From: Rhynchospora pubera
Lineage: Eukaryota; Streptophyta; Magnoliopsida; Poales; Cyperaceae
Assembly (NCBI GenBank): GCA_028095005.1
Contig: CM051460.1
Location: forward strand, 186,356,742 to 186,420,741
DNA length: 64,000 nt
Direction of reading: 5' to 3'
The notes below the pieces were generated by a model. The model saw only the letters and a program-made list of their open reading frames with translations. It was not told where the DNA came from and searched no databases. This document shows positions 1 to 12,327 of this stretch, piece by piece (position 1 is the stretch's first letter; every line of letters begins with the position of its first letter). The translations under genes and the position numbers were made by a program.

Positions 1-1870
1 TAAACCAAGTGAAAAATAATTTACTACGCCTAGAATTTTCCTGATTGATACAATCATATACAAATCTTTTGATTCAGTATGTTAAAAAAAGACAAAAATT
101 AAATTTGTGGTAAATTGCGGTTTGATTATCCGGCCTTTAAGTGCTGGTATTTGAAAATCTGGTCCTTCCGATCCGTTTGGCCAGGGCTTTACACTGAGTC
201 ATTTCAAATTCTGAACTCAATTTAAAATATTTATAGATTTCTTTTATAGTTGTAGTTAGATTTCTTTTAAAATTTTAAATAAATGACATCCTGTTTTATT
301 TTTTTTTATCATGTGACAGATCCAGCTCCTCCACAAGGAAGTGATTTCCAGGCAAGTCCACCTGCAGGCTGCAGCCAATGTTTAGGATTCTGGCCATTTC
401 CAACTTCCAGCAGGTAATTCTTCTATAATGTTTAAAGTTTTCACTTTTCATTATTATTATTGTTGTGCCCAGGACCATATGCATTATGTTTTGTATTTGC
501 ATTTTGCAACGAGCATCATGTAACTCGGTCAAAATAACCTGAAGTTGTTTTAAAATATATAAAATCCAACCAGTCTTAAACTAGTTCATAAAACCTTAAA
601 AAATAATTCATTTAAATTTGATTACAATGATTAGTTCCTCTGCACTCTGCTTTTGAATTAAATGTTTCATCTTAAAGCTTATCTATTCTAAAAGATTGTA
701 GCCTTCATTGCAGTGCACACTAACACAATTTCGATATGTTATGCATTTCTAATTAGTCTTCATTTATTTTATATATATATATATACTTACTGTTCGCAAA
801 TCAACTTTGCATAATTAATGAGTGGTTGTCAAACAACAAATATAAAATAAACATAAACAAATCCCAAACATTTGTTATCAGATTTTGTCAATTTTAGTTG
901 TTTATGCAAGCACCACCCAAAGTAACACTGACACACCTTTGTTAGTAATTTCTACCACAATAATCCCAAACTTTCTATTTGATTCTCTAAAATTAAGTGA
1001 TCGAAGACACGTGGTTGTTTTCCTTTTCTTTATAAAGTGATCCAAAGGCACCTGCAAACATTACTTCAGCCAGTGTACATGTTTTTCTAACTTAAATTTT
1101 TTTTTTGAAGAAAAACAAGGGTCTAGCCCTTGTCTTTTAAATTTAACTTAAAAAAGTTTGCGATTACAGAAAAGATAGCAAGCTGCTAACCTGGATAGCT
1201 AAAGAAAAAAGAAGAAAGAAAATACAAATAAATATTCTAGCGAGTAAAAAAAAAAGAAAAGAAAAGAAATTAACAAACAGAATATAATAGATTTATGTAT
1301 GCTTCTTCAGAGCATTCCATTCAAGCAAAGCTTCTTGAACTAGTTCTTCTGGCTCCTTTGCAACCTTCTTGAACTAGTTTTTCTAACTTAAATAAATGCA
1401 GTTTTTGTACTCAGAATATTTTTGCAATATAAGATGACCAAATTTGTAAAATATTCAGGGCCTATTAAACTAAGAGTCTAAGACTAGGGTCAACATAATT
1501 TAATTCGCTCTGAATTTTCCTAATTAATGTAATCAAATAGAAAATCTTTTTTATTCAGAGTTAAAGAAAAATGCTAATTTTAAATTTATGGTCGTGGTTT
1601 GAATACCTGTCCCTTAAAGTGCTGGGATTTCAAAATATGGTCCTTTCGGCTAACTGAGGCCTTTCCTTTAGGCCGGAATTTCAAATTTTGAATTATGTGA
1701 AAAAAATTTATAGATTTCTTTTGAAATTATAAATGAATGACATCATTATTTGATTTTCTTGTTACAGATAGGCTTCCACAAGGAAATGATTTCCATGCAA
1801 GTCCAGCTGCAAGCAATATTTCGGGCACCGGCCACTGTACAACTTCCAACATGTAGTTCTTCTATACATA
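1..1870 (+). repeat. Diverged tandem duplication of an intron-exon segment
   Basis: The blocks at about 1-430 and 1480-1870 align over their length with many substitutions and small gaps. Both run through an AT-rich stretch into a pyrimidine tract, a CAG acceptor (near 316 and 1769) and a short open segment sharing the pattern PQG-DF-ASP, which ends in TAA or TAG after about 30 codons. This looks like two copies of the last exon of a duplicated gene. I do not recognise the peptide. The DNA between the copies (about 440-1480) shows no gene. A third exon-like open segment with a GT donor lies at about 2122-2203 and may belong to the same decayed locus. Confidence 0.5.
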
Positions 1871-4800
1871 TTAATTACACAGCAGTGTACACTAACAAAA
1901 TTATCAGATCTCACAATTATACAGCAATGTACAGTTCCACAATTCTTTTCTCCAATGCGTTAATTAATTAGTGGTTGTGAAGCAACAAATAAAATAAACA
2001 GAATGAAAAGCAATGAAATCTCAAACATTGGTTATCAGTTATCAGAATCGATAATTTTACACAAATTAAGAATTAGTTGTTTAATGTTTAACTAATACAT
2101 GTACTATTTAACTTCCAACTAGTGGCGGAGAGCATAATGCGAAAGTGATGGAAAGAAATATGGAACGAAACATCAGCTGTAGGGCAGGACCAAGCCAAAA
2201 TGCAGGTGCTTTGTTTTCCTGATTCTCAGAAATATGCTGAGAGCTGCCTTGGTTGCGATATTTCTTGGGGACGTAATTACTTTTTTAGCAGAGAATCATG
2301 TATTAATCCTCCTTTTCACACCTAATTCCTTCATGTGCAAGTAAAGCCAATCCAGTCCTTCTAACACATGGGGCCCACTCGGCCTCGTCCTTGCCCCTGG
2401 GTTAAAATGACTTCGCAGTAAAAAAAGATATTTGTTCTAGTCTAATTGCGTTTTAACTTTTAACAGCTATCTATCGGTTTATGTAATTGCGTTTATTTAA
2501 CTTTTAACAGCTATCAGTCTATGTAATTTGTCCTCTAATTTACCTTGTCAGGGACGACCACGAACTGCACAAAACTTTGGAGGTCTATTTTGCAATTTTA
2601 CTAAGTGCTGCAACTATGCACAAATGGCAAGCTGGTACCGGAGACAAATTAATGCCTGGTCTTCGGTATAATTAATGCATATAAAAATTGCAGTCAGAAC
2701 CACCAAATCTTATTTATCAATTTTCCTCTCTTATTCAAAAATTGTGGTGATAAGTTTTCACCCAATATAAGTACTATTATGAAGATAATAAACCGAGAAG
2801 TGGATCGTTTTCTGTATTTATCTGGTCAATTACAGGGATTCTTTCTTTTTCTTTGTTTTCTTTGTTTCCTTCTCTTTGGTGCAGTTTCAAGTGTTTCACA
2901 CATCCATTGCTCCAAATGTACAAAACATTAATGTATAATCTAGTTATGGAAGTACTACAAATTTTTGTTCAATTTTTTTGAAGAAAGCAGAGTCATTGCT
3001 TTCAACAATACTATACACTAGGTTCCTTGCGCCGCGACTAATATTATTACACTAGATACTAATATATACTAGTGGTTATTCGCGCGTTGTACGATCTACT
3101 TTTTTCATTAATGTTAGTTGTTAATAAATTGTGTAATGCAATATTTTGGTAATATATGAGAATTCATAGATTATGAATATTAGTTGTTTATTTTTCTTTG
3201 TTTCTTCAGTGAGTGACAGAGTAGAGAAATAGAAGATGAGATACTTTCAAATAGATGGACCACTGAGATTGTTTTAATCACGACCTTTTTGTCAGTCGAA
3301 TAAAAAGCTATAAAAATATTACTAAAAAAAAAAATCTGATCCGTAATTTTTTTTTTTTTGAAATCAAGATCCCCAAGCAGGGGTTCCATTAAAACTAAAA
3401 AGAGTATTTGAGTCATATAAATGAATCTACAACCAACAGGAAAAAAAGATCTGTAACTAAAAATTTATTAGGTGGATGTGTACACCAATTGTTCACAAAT
3501 TTTAAATTGTAATTCATCAATTAAGATCTAAACTACAATGGTATTCACATAATCAAATTTTCTGTCCAGGCCTATAAATTACTCATCTGATATAAACATT
3601 AGTGTTGTCCTGTGCTGAATCGATTGGTTTTTGCAAAATTCCAAGTCCATGCTCACTTTAGCTTATATCATAGTAGATACTATTTGTAGATGAATTGATC
3701 ACATCTATCAACCACAATGCATATAGATATATTATGAAGAAAGTTTAAAATTTGTGTCAGATTTTTAACCATACAAATATCATAACTTGAAGTTGAGCTT
3801 CAAAATTTGCATTGTGCTATATAAAAATTGGAACTTTTCAATCTATGAATGCCTTGAGCAAGATCTCTTAATGCCCAAATCATTACTATGTCGGCCTCTA
3901 CATGAATGCAGACAAAAGGTTAGTTAAAGGCATAACAGAAGCAAAATTTTATTTTTTGTAACGACAAATAATTTTGTTGTAAAACAATTTGGAAAAACTG
4001 ATCATGTACCTGTTGAGATTCGTTAGAACTGAACCACTATAAGAATTGAAGGCTCTCAAATCCATTTCTCAAAGTAAATTTTGAATATCTGAAATAATGT
4101 AGATAATGCAAATGGTAAAAAATCACTATGCAATGACAACAACAGAATAAAAATAAGAGGATAAATAAACATCGATCAGATTGTTTCTTCAGTATGAATC
4201 CAGATCTGTTGCTCTTGCATGTAGACTATCCAAAACGAAGCAATCAACATAATGCACAAAATATAGGAAAAACATAGGACTAAGATTTAATTTCAAATCT
4301 CTTATCGGAGTAGGAGATTACAAAACATTTAAACATATTACAAAAATATAAGAATCATGGCTGAGGTAGTATTCTTTCTGTTACTTCAAACAGATTACAA
4401 AACATAAATTGCAAAACCCTTAAATATGCATACCTGATGTCCAGAAAATTGATCCAATGCCTGATATTGCAACAGGTCCAGCTGTATGTAGTGTCTGCAA
4501 ACTGAAAAGTTCATAGTACAGAAAGAAAATCTCATCTACGTGGCCCCATACAATTATTGTTGATAATTCTATGTCTATTTTCAAGTGTAACTCACATCAG
4601 ATCATTGGAAAGCTGATGGAAATTGTTTAACCTGCAAGCAGTGGACCTGCAATTGAGAGGGAAACAAAGTTTATCTGGCTGAAACTGAATTTAAATTGGA
4701 AACCCCATTCAATATCAATTGTAAACTAAAGAAAAATTCATAAAAATATTAAAGATAAAGAAAATAGAAACACCAACGAATAATAGTGAGAGCAGTATAA

Positions 4801-6829
4801 ACTTTAATGAATAATAGTGATCTTATCTTGTGTGATCTTCTAAGAATTCTTTTTTATCATAGGCCTAGAATATTTAATAGTGTAAAAAGAAAATCAAAAT
4901 TAGAAGGAAATAATTTTTCATAGAGAGCTAAGGAAAAAGTGGCAATATGATTATTTGAGAAAGCAGAAAAGAAGGGAAAGAGAAATACAAAACAATGTTA
5001 AAAGGGGTATTGAATACTTCCCTAATGCATGCTACACGCATTTTTTCTTGCACCAAATATCCAGCCTTTGGGTATAGCTGAGAAAGGCTAAATTTCCCTT
5101 GTACCTTGCCATTGCCATTATCTGACGACATCACTCAGTTTCTAATTTTCATTACCTTGTGTTACTCATTGGAATAATTTTACTGACACCCATTAAATCT
5201 TCGACATGTGTGGATGCGAAGACATTTATTTCTGCAATTTGACATGCATAAAAATTATTTTTCACTTTTCGCCCTTGATAGAATTATCAGGATTGATTTA
5301 CCTATAGAAATGGTAGGGGCTGACAGGTAGTGCTATGTCTGAACCTTCTGTACTTAAGAGGAGACAATGGGTTCTTCTTTAAATCAGTGAAATCCAACAA
5401 AACAGAGAGAGCATCCATCCATCCATCTATCTCTCATATTTACTGCTCTCATGTCTCTTATGTTCTTTTCTGATCCCTGTGTCCTCTCTGATCCCCTTGT
5501 CCTCCTGCCATAAAGGGGTAGTGGGCATGTCACTATGTCAGGACACAATTTATTGTAATATGAAAAAAAGGCCAAATTAACATGATACAGTTGAACAAAT
5601 TAAGAGTCAGGCAATGCCACGAAGTTCTTGAGTTTTTGAGACCATGCACTCTTACTGTAACCATTCATCCCTCATCTAAATAATAAATTCTTTTGCAGAA
5701 TTAAATTTTACAAACAAAGAATAATAATTTTTGACAAAATATGACTCAGCAGTTTTCAATTGATTTTTTTAATTATTGATTACCAGGAAAATGAGGGTGT
5801 GACCTGGCACATTTGAGACAGCCAAGGAGGTGGCATGTGCTTTTGATGAGTTGTGATGCTGATTAGTGACCGCAATGCTAAGACCAACTTCTCCATTACA
5901 ACTATTACTGCCTCCAGTGTTCTAGCATAAGTACATAACATATGAAACAAAAGTATAAGTTAGATAGTGCTAGTAAATAATGTAAACCTGATAAACAAAA
6001 GTTTCCATTAATTGTCTATAAAGAAAAATGAGCAATTAATATCCATTCAGGAAAGTGCAATTTTTTTTAACCTGTGCGAAATTTTTTCAGAAACATAATA
6101 TAGAAAAATAGTCCTGTAAATTATAGCAGAACAATGTTAAACTAATCATGATTATTTTGGATATTAATCTACGAACTTTTAATAGGAGACTTGAGTAAGT
6201 AAACAGACAACACAGTCCATTCTGTATAAATTCTCATATTGAGCCATAGAAGGAAATAAATTTAAAGTCATCATAAAAATGACCCGTCATTTGATTAAAT
6301 TGGGATTGCATCTGAATATGGATAAAATTAGAAAGAAGAACCCACACAATTCCACCATAGCATTCTGCAAAAACACAAATATAGCATCCGTAGAAATAAA
6401 ATGGAACCAAGAGAATTTATAGTATTCTTATATCAATCCAGACCTGTGCTAAAGTGATATTCTGCTTTCTTTTGGTTTTTGCAAACAGCAAAGGGAACTG
6501 TTAGAAGCTTCTTGTGATTTCTAAGATGCAGCGGACGTCATAAAAACCTATGAAAATGAAAATGACATTTCTTCTACTATCATCAATTTCTCTTTCTTTT
6601 TTTTTTTCACAAAGACAGTAAAGAAGAAGCTCCATCTATTTTCCATTTCAGTAATGAACAAAAAATAGTAACATTTAAGCAATGATTACCCGATACATGA
6701 TATTTTAGGGATTTTGAAGTACAAAACCTATCATCTGTGGAGGAGCATCTAGAAGCATTAAGTTGGCCAACTTATAACATTTTTCTTTCATTTAATTTAG
6801 TTTTGAGAAAATCAAGGTATTGAATCTAC
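1871..6829. other. Intergenic DNA, no secure gene
   Basis: This is AT-rich sequence without a long open frame. A few minus-strand segments flanked by AG and GT look exon-like, the clearest at about 4435-4505 (22 open codons between a CAG acceptor and a GTATGC donor). I cannot join them into a gene. They could be the 3' part of the unrecognised gene whose exons lie at 6830-7102, or untranslated exons of a non-coding transcript. No RNA gene, ORF over 80 codons or complete transposon was found. Confidence 0.4.
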
Positions 6830-7135
6830 CTGTACTTCATTGAAGATCACCATCTTTGCCGTAAGTTCATTTGATTTTTCTATGAACATCAGAGCAGTCT
6901 TACATGATTTTCTCAATCTGGATAATAAGATACTGTCAAAATCATGCAAGATAAGAATGAAAGAAAAACAATCATAATTTTAAGTAGATTGCAACTTGGT
7001 ACATCTAGATCTATATATTACTTACTTTTTATACAAACTGACCAGTCTAGCTTGCAAGATCCTAATTTCTCTCATGAAGCTCATAGTAAATGTTTCAATA
7101 AGCTCCATTAACGTTGATTAAAAAGAAAGTACAAC

Positions 7136-7140
7136 AGTTT
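7136..7140. repeat. 5-bp target-site duplication (AGTTT), left copy
   Basis: AGTTT directly precedes the TG of the left LTR. The same five bases follow the CA of the right LTR at 12328-12332. A 5-bp duplication is usual for copia integrases and fixes both element borders. Confidence 0.95.
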
Positions 7141-7666
7141 TGTTGTGTACGAAGCCAAATATGGGCTCGGCCCATGAAGGCCCACACGAAATTGAACAAA
7201 AGAGAGGTTACGGAAATGAGGAGTGTAAGAGCGTGCGCATCATTTCCAGAGAAGGGACCGATCCCTTGAAGCTCTCTTATCTCCCTTGGTGAAGCTATCT
7301 AGGGTTTGTTATTTCTCTTGTATCTCTTGTTAATTCCACCTCAAATAGTGAGTGAGAGTGTGAGTGAGAGAGAGAGGAAGGTTGATAGCTTGATGATCTC
7401 CATGTATTTGTAAGATAACTCTTGATTTAGTGGATTTGCACCGATCGCTCCCGTGGTTTTTCCCTTTCGGGTTTCCACGTAAAATCTTGTGTCTCTCTTT
7501 ATTTTCTTGTGCTTGATTGTGCTATTGTTGTTTGGTTCTCAAGTGGTACCATCATAGCTTTGTTCTTGCGGGTTTGTTTTATGCCCGTCACGTGTTTGTC
7601 GAAATTACTACATCCTTGTTTACTTGGCTTCCGCTGTGCCTAGGCACCTGAGAGCGTGTCCCAACA
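7141..7666 (+). repeat. 5' LTR of the young copia element
   Basis: Starts TGTTGTGTAC and ends CCCAACA, giving TG...CA termini inside a TGTTG/CAACA short inverted repeat. It differs from the 3' LTR at one base by eye. Near its start it has an imperfect palindrome (GGGCTCGGCCCATGAAGGCC). A purine-rich GAGAGAGA stretch and a pyrimidine-rich part follow. No sharp TATA box was assigned. Confidence 0.95.
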
Positions 7667-7668
7667 AC

Positions 7669-7680
7669 TGGTATCAGAGC
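7669..7680 (+). other. Primer-binding site, tRNA-Met type
   Basis: TGGTATCAGAGC lies two bases after the 5' LTR. It is the standard plant copia primer site, complementary to the 3' end or an internal part of initiator tRNA-Met. Confidence 0.92.
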
Positions 7681-7780
7681 GTGTTGGCTCGTTGGTGTCA
7701 AGAATAGGAGTTTGAGGCTTGGATTGGTGTAGGTCTAAGTTCTTGAGTATTTCGGTGGTTACACGTGTAGTAGTGATAGA

Positions 7781-10700
7781 ATGGAAAAAGCTATGGAATT
7801 TGAGAAGTTGAATGATAGCAATTGGCCAATTTGGAAAATGCTAATGCAAGACTACTTGGTGGCAAGGGATTTGGATTTACCATTGATGGGACCGGGTGCA
7901 CAACCTATTCATATGAAGGATCATGAATGGGAGTTGTTAGATCGGAAGTGTTTGGCGGCTATAAGGCCGTGTATTTCACCATCTATCTTGTTTGATGTCT
8001 ACCAATGCAAGACCGCTCATGAGCTTTGGACCACATTGGAGCGATCATATGAGCAACCTTCGGGTGTAAACAAGATGCATGCTATGAAGCGGTTATTTCT
8101 CTTGAAAATGAAGGATGGTATTTCAATGAGAACGCATGTAAGTGAGTTCAACTCAATTGCGGCTCAATTGAAGTCCTTGAAGGTAAACCTTGATGAGGAG
8201 GTTTTATGCTTGTTACTTTTGAGCTCTTTGCCTACAAGTTGGGATACTCTTGTGACTACCGTTGCAAACACAATGGGCAACCAATTCAAATTGAGTGATG
8301 TTGTTGCTTCATTGATGAATGAGGAAACTAGAAAGGCTACTACCCAATTGGAAACCGGGCCTAGTGAGGCATTGACGGTTGATAGGGGACGGCCGGTGAC
8401 TAGGGGCAATTCCTCGGGCAAGAAGGGTGGTTCTCAAGGCAAAGGAAGATCAAAGTCTAAAGGCCGAAAATTTTCTTGTTGGCATTGCAAGAATGAAGGG
8501 CACTTGAAGAGAGATTGTCCTCTCTTGAAAGGCAAGCAAAAAGAGAAGAAGCAAGATGGTGAAGCGAGTATAGTTTCCGATGAGATTGGAGATGCGGTAA
8601 CTCTAAGTGTGACAAGTTCCGAGAAGGAGAACATGGATGTTTGGGTATTGGATTCGGGTGCATCATTCCACATATGCTCGGATCGTTCTTATTTTGTCAA
8701 CTACAAGGATGTAGATGGTGGGAATGTCTATCTTGGTGATAGTCGGCCATGCAAGATTCTTGGAGTTGGTGATGTTGAGCTTGAGCAAGCCAATGGAAGG
8801 CGATGTAAATTGAGCAATGTGAGGTATGTTCCCAAGATAACCAAGAATCTTATCTCGGTGGGTCAACTTGATGATGGCGGATTTGTTGTATCTTTTGGTG
8901 AGGGATCATGGAAAGTGTCAAAGGGTTGCATGACATTGATGAAGGGACACAAAGATGGGAGTTTGTACACTCTTCATGGAGCGCCTCGAAAAGGTGTTGT
9001 TGCTATGGCAAGTGAGCATGGTGATATGCACATGTGGCACAACCGCCTTTGTCATCTAAGTGAAAGAGGTATGAAAGTGTTGCAAAATGAAAATTACATT
9101 CCTTCTTTTGATTGTTCATCTCTTGAATTTTGTGTTCATTGTGTAATGGGAAAACAAAAGAGAGTGAATTTTAAGAGGAATGAGTCCCATAGAAAGGTGA
9201 AACCATTGGAATTGGTTTATTCCGATGTGTGTGGTCCATTTAATGTCAAATCCCTTGGTGGTGCTACTTATTTTGTTACTTTCCTAGATGACTTTTCTAG
9301 GAAGTGTTGGATTTATCCCTTGTCCTCAAAAGATCAAGTTCTTGAAACCTTTAAGAACTTTAAATCTCGTGTTGAAAAAGAGAGTGAAAAATCCATTAAG
9401 TGTTTACAAACTGATAATGGTGGTGAATTTTGCTCTAATGATTTTGACAATTTTTGTGCGAGAAATGGCATTCGGAGAGTGAAGACGGTTCCATACACTC
9501 CACAAGAAAATGGGGTCATTGAGAGGATGAACCGGACCATTGTGGAGAGGATTAGAAGTATGTTGTCTCACTCGGGTCTTCCAAAATCATTTTGGGCCGA
9601 AGCGGCTAACACGGCGGTTTATCTCATAAACCGATCACCTAGTGTGGCATTGGACGGTGGCATACCGGAAGTCGTATGGAGTGGCAAGAAGATCTCTTAT
9701 GGCCATTTACGAACTTTTGGATGTGAGGCTTATGTGAAAATTCCTAATGTGAAAAGGAATAAGCTTGATGTCAAGTCACGAAGGTGTGCATTTGTTGGCT
9801 ATGGCGGTGATGATTTGGGTTATAGGGTGTGGGATCCTATTGAGAAAAAGACAATTAGAAGCCGAGATGTCATATTTCGTGAAGATGTGATGTTCATGGA
9901 AAATCATGAGAAAGAGCAAAATGAAGAAAGACATGTGGAGGAGCATGTTGATGCTAGTATTGCACCCAAGATGCTAGCGGATCCTCAAACAAGTGGTCAT
10001 GATAATGAGGATGAGAGTGAGCCGGTGGAAGCGCATGATAATGAAGGCATTGTTGAAGAAGAGCACACTAATACCCCGATACAAGAGTTGAGGAGATCAA
10101 CTCGGATTTCAAGAGCTACACAAAGGTATTCACCTTCCTTGTATTATGCTTTGTTCACGGATGCGGGTGAACCCGAGTCATTTCATGAGGCTATAAATTG
10201 TTCGGAGAAGGCTATGTGGCTTGGAGCAATGGAGGATGAAATGAACTCATTGCATCTCAATGAGACTTGGGAGTTGGTTAAACTTCCTAAGGGAAAGAAG
10301 GCATTGAAGAATAGGTGGGTATTTGTGTTGAAAAATGAAGCCGATGGTTCTAAACGGCATAAGGCAAGGTTAGTAGTCAAGGGCTATGGACAAAAACATG
10401 GTGTTGATTTTAATGAGATATTCTCTCCCGTTGTGAAGCATAGTTCCATAAGGGTTGTTTTGTCATTGGTGGCTAACTTAGACTTGGAGCTTGTGCAACT
10501 TGATATCAAGACTGCTTTCTTGCATGGTGACTTGGATGAGGAGATCTATATGTCACAACCGGAAGGTTTTGTTGATGAATCAAACCCTAATCTTGTGTGT
10601 AGATTGAAGAAGGGGTTGTATGGTTTGAAGCAAGCCTCTCGGCAATGGTACAAGAAGTTTGATACTTTTATGCAAGAAGAAGGTTTTGAAAGAAGTGGCT

Positions 10701-11725
10701 ATGATCATTGTGTCTACATGAAAGGAAAGGTGGGTGGCACTTTCACCTTGTTGTTACTTTATGTTGATGACATGTTGATTGCTAGTAATGATCATGATGA
10801 GATTGAGTCTCTTAAGCTTGATATGTCTAAGAGGTTTGCAACCAAGGATCTTGGCGAAGCAAGAAAAATATTGGGCATGCGGATTCATAGGGATCGGGGG
10901 AGAGGCAAGCTTTGGTTAAGTCAAACGGAATATGTTGATAAAGTCCTTGAGAGGTTTGACATGGTGAATTGCAAACCGGTGACTACACCTTTGGCCGGTC
11001 ATTTTAAATTGTCTAAAAAGAATTCTCCAAAGAATGCTCAAGAGAGATTGAAGATGGAAAATGTTCCATATTTATCGGCCGTTGGTAGCTTGATGTATGC
11101 TATGGTGTGCACACGGCCGGACATTGCACATGCAGTGGGAGTTGTCTCTCGATATATGTCTAACCCGGGATGGGAGCATTGGCAAGCGGTGAAGTGGATA
11201 CTTCGGTACTTGAAAGGCACGCGTGGCTTGCGGTTATGTTTTGGAGGAAATTCTAAATTGGCAATTGAAGGGTATGTTGATGCCGATCATGCGGGTTGTA
11301 GTGAGACAAGGAAGTCCACGACGGGCTTTGTCTTTACTATCGGTGGTGGAGCCGTTAGTTGGATGTCTCGACTACAAGACATTGTTGCTTTGTCTTCCAC
11401 GGAATCGGAGTATGTTGCATTGACCGAGGCGGTGAAGGAAATGCTTTGGTTGAAAAGGTTGCTTGCACAACTTGGGTTGAAGCAAATGGAGTATGTGGTG
11501 CATTGTGATAATCAAGGTGCCATACATCTTTCAAAGAATGCGGCATATCACTCAAGAACTAAGCACATTGATGTGCGATACCACTTCATTCGTGATGTTC
11601 TAGACCATAGGCAACTAGTCGTGAGAAAGGTTCACACGAAGGAGAATGTTGCCGATATGTTCACGAAGGTGGTGCCTCCCGACAAGGTAATATTTTGTAG
11701 GAGGCAATCCGGGTTGGTTGAATAA
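7781..11725 (+). CDS. Copia gag-pol polyprotein
   Basis: A 1314-codon frame encodes all copia functions in the usual order. The gag part (about 1-230) is UBN2-like and is followed by a CCHC zinc knuckle starting at C233 (CWHCKNEGHLKRDC). The aspartic protease has DSGAS with D291. A pre-integrase H/C zinc region lies near 415-460. The integrase core has D482, D545 and E581, with the DD-35-E spacing. The reverse transcriptase has YVDD at 994-997. RNase H follows, with YVDADHAG near 1165 and the SSTESEYVAL region, then a KHIDVRYHFIRD-type C-terminus. All catalytic residues are present and the frame is unbroken. ATG 7781 lies about 100 nt after the primer site, as is normal. The product would form cytoplasmic virus-like particles, copy the RNA and integrate the cDNA. 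Confidence 0.96.
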   Translation: MEKAMEFEKLNDSNWPIWKMLMQDYLVARDLDLPLMGPGAQPIHMKDHEWELLDRKCLAAIRPCISPSILFDVYQCKTAHELWTTLERSYEQPSGVNKMHAMKRLFLLKMKDGISMRTHVSEFNSIAAQLKSLKVNLDEEVLCLLLLSSLPTSWDTLVTTVANTMGNQFKLSDVVASLMNEETRKATTQLETGPSEALTVDRGRPVTRGNSSGKKGGSQGKGRSKSKGRKFSCWHCKNEGHLKRDCPLLKGKQKEKKQDGEASIVSDEIGDAVTLSVTSSEKENMDVWVLDSGASFHICSDRSYFVNYKDVDGGNVYLGDSRPCKILGVGDVELEQANGRRCKLSNVRYVPKITKNLISVGQLDDGGFVVSFGEGSWKVSKGCMTLMKGHKDGSLYTLHGAPRKGVVAMASEHGDMHMWHNRLCHLSERGMKVLQNENYIPSFDCSSLEFCVHCVMGKQKRVNFKRNESHRKVKPLELVYSDVCGPFNVKSLGGATYFVTFLDDFSRKCWIYPLSSKDQVLETFKNFKSRVEKESEKSIKCLQTDNGGEFCSNDFDNFCARNGIRRVKTVPYTPQENGVIERMNRTIVERIRSMLSHSGLPKSFWAEAANTAVYLINRSPSVALDGGIPEVVWSGKKISYGHLRTFGCEAYVKIPNVKRNKLDVKSRRCAFVGYGGDDLGYRVWDPIEKKTIRSRDVIFREDVMFMENHEKEQNEERHVEEHVDASIAPKMLADPQTSGHDNEDESEPVEAHDNEGIVEEEHTNTPIQELRRSTRISRATQRYSPSLYYALFTDAGEPESFHEAINCSEKAMWLGAMEDEMNSLHLNETWELVKLPKGKKALKNRWVFVLKNEADGSKRHKARLVVKGYGQKHGVDFNEIFSPVVKHSSIRVVLSLVANLDLELVQLDIKTAFLHGDLDEEIYMSQPEGFVDESNPNLVCRLKKGLYGLKQASRQWYKKFDTFMQEEGFERSGYDHCVYMKGKVGGTFTLLLLYVDDMLIASNDHDEIESLKLDMSKRFATKDLGEARKILGMRIHRDRGRGKLWLSQTEYVDKVLERFDMVNCKPVTTPLAGHFKLSKKNSPKNAQERLKMENVPYLSAVGSLMYAMVCTRPDIAHAVGVVSRYMSNPGWEHWQAVKWILRYLKGTRGLRLCFGGNSKLAIEGYVDADHAGCSETRKSTTGFVFTIGGGAVSWMSRLQDIVALSSTESEYVALTEAVKEMLWLKRLLAQLGLKQMEYVVHCDNQGAIHLSKNAAYHSRTKHIDVRYHFIRDVLDHRQLVVRKVHTKENVADMFTKVVPPDKVIFCRRQSGLVE

Positions 11726-11790
11726 CTCGGGTGTGTTTGGAGCGAGGTGCAAGGTGTATGCTTGTGTGATCAAGTGGGAGTTTTGTCTTC

Positions 11791-11801
11791 GAGTGGGAGG
11801 T
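11791..11801 (+). other. Polypurine tract
   Basis: GAGTGGGAGGT sits immediately upstream of the 3' LTR, where the plus-strand primer of an LTR element is expected. The match is by position and purine content only. Confidence 0.7.
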
Positions 11802-12327
11802 TGTTGTGTACGAAGCCAAATATGGGCTCGGCCCATGAAGGCCCACACGAAATTGAACAAAAGAGAGGTTACGGAAATGAGGAGTGTAAGAGCGTGCACA
11901 TCATTTCCAGAGAAGGGACCGATCCCTTGAAGCTCTCTTATCTCCCTTGGTGAAGCTATCTAGGGTTTGTTATTTCTCTTGTATCTCTTGTTAATTCCAC
12001 CTCAAATAGTGAGTGAGAGTGTGAGTGAGAGAGAGAGGAAGGTTGATAGCTTGATGATCTCCATGTATTTGTAAGATAACTCTTGATTTAGTGGATTTGC
12101 ACCGATCGCTCCCGTGGTTTTTCCCTTTCGGGTTTCCACGTAAAATCTTGTGTCTCTCTTTATTTTCTTGTGCTTGATTGTGCTATTGTTGTTTGGTTCT
12201 CAAGTGGTACCATCATAGCTTTGTTCTTGCGGGTTTGTTTTATGCCCGTCACGTGTTTGTCGAAATTACTACATCCTTGTTTACTTGGCTTCCGCTGTGC
12301 CTAGGCACCTGAGAGCGTGTCCCAACA
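11802..12327 (+). repeat. 3' LTR of the young copia element
   Basis: Same length (526 bp) as the 5' LTR with one substitution visible. It ends CCCAACA and is followed by the second AGTTT duplication at 12328-12332. The end of the polyprotein (11725) lies 76 bp upstream. Confidence 0.95.

Larger units (their letters stand above)
7141..12327 (+). mobile_element. Young, apparently intact Ty1/copia LTR retrotransposon
   Basis: The element is 5187 bp and flanked by AGTTT duplications. It has two 526-bp LTRs (7141-7666 and 11802-12327), a tRNA-Met-type primer site at 7669-7680, one uninterrupted gag-pol frame (7781-11725) and a purine-rich tract just before the right LTR. I see a single difference between the LTRs (G at 7237, A at 11898), so insertion was recent. 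No internal stop or frameshift is visible, so it may be autonomous. The gag and protease style suggest the Tork/Tnt1 side of plant copia elements, but that lineage call is tentative. A divergent solo LTR of a related element lies at 31229-32243. Confidence 0.96.
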
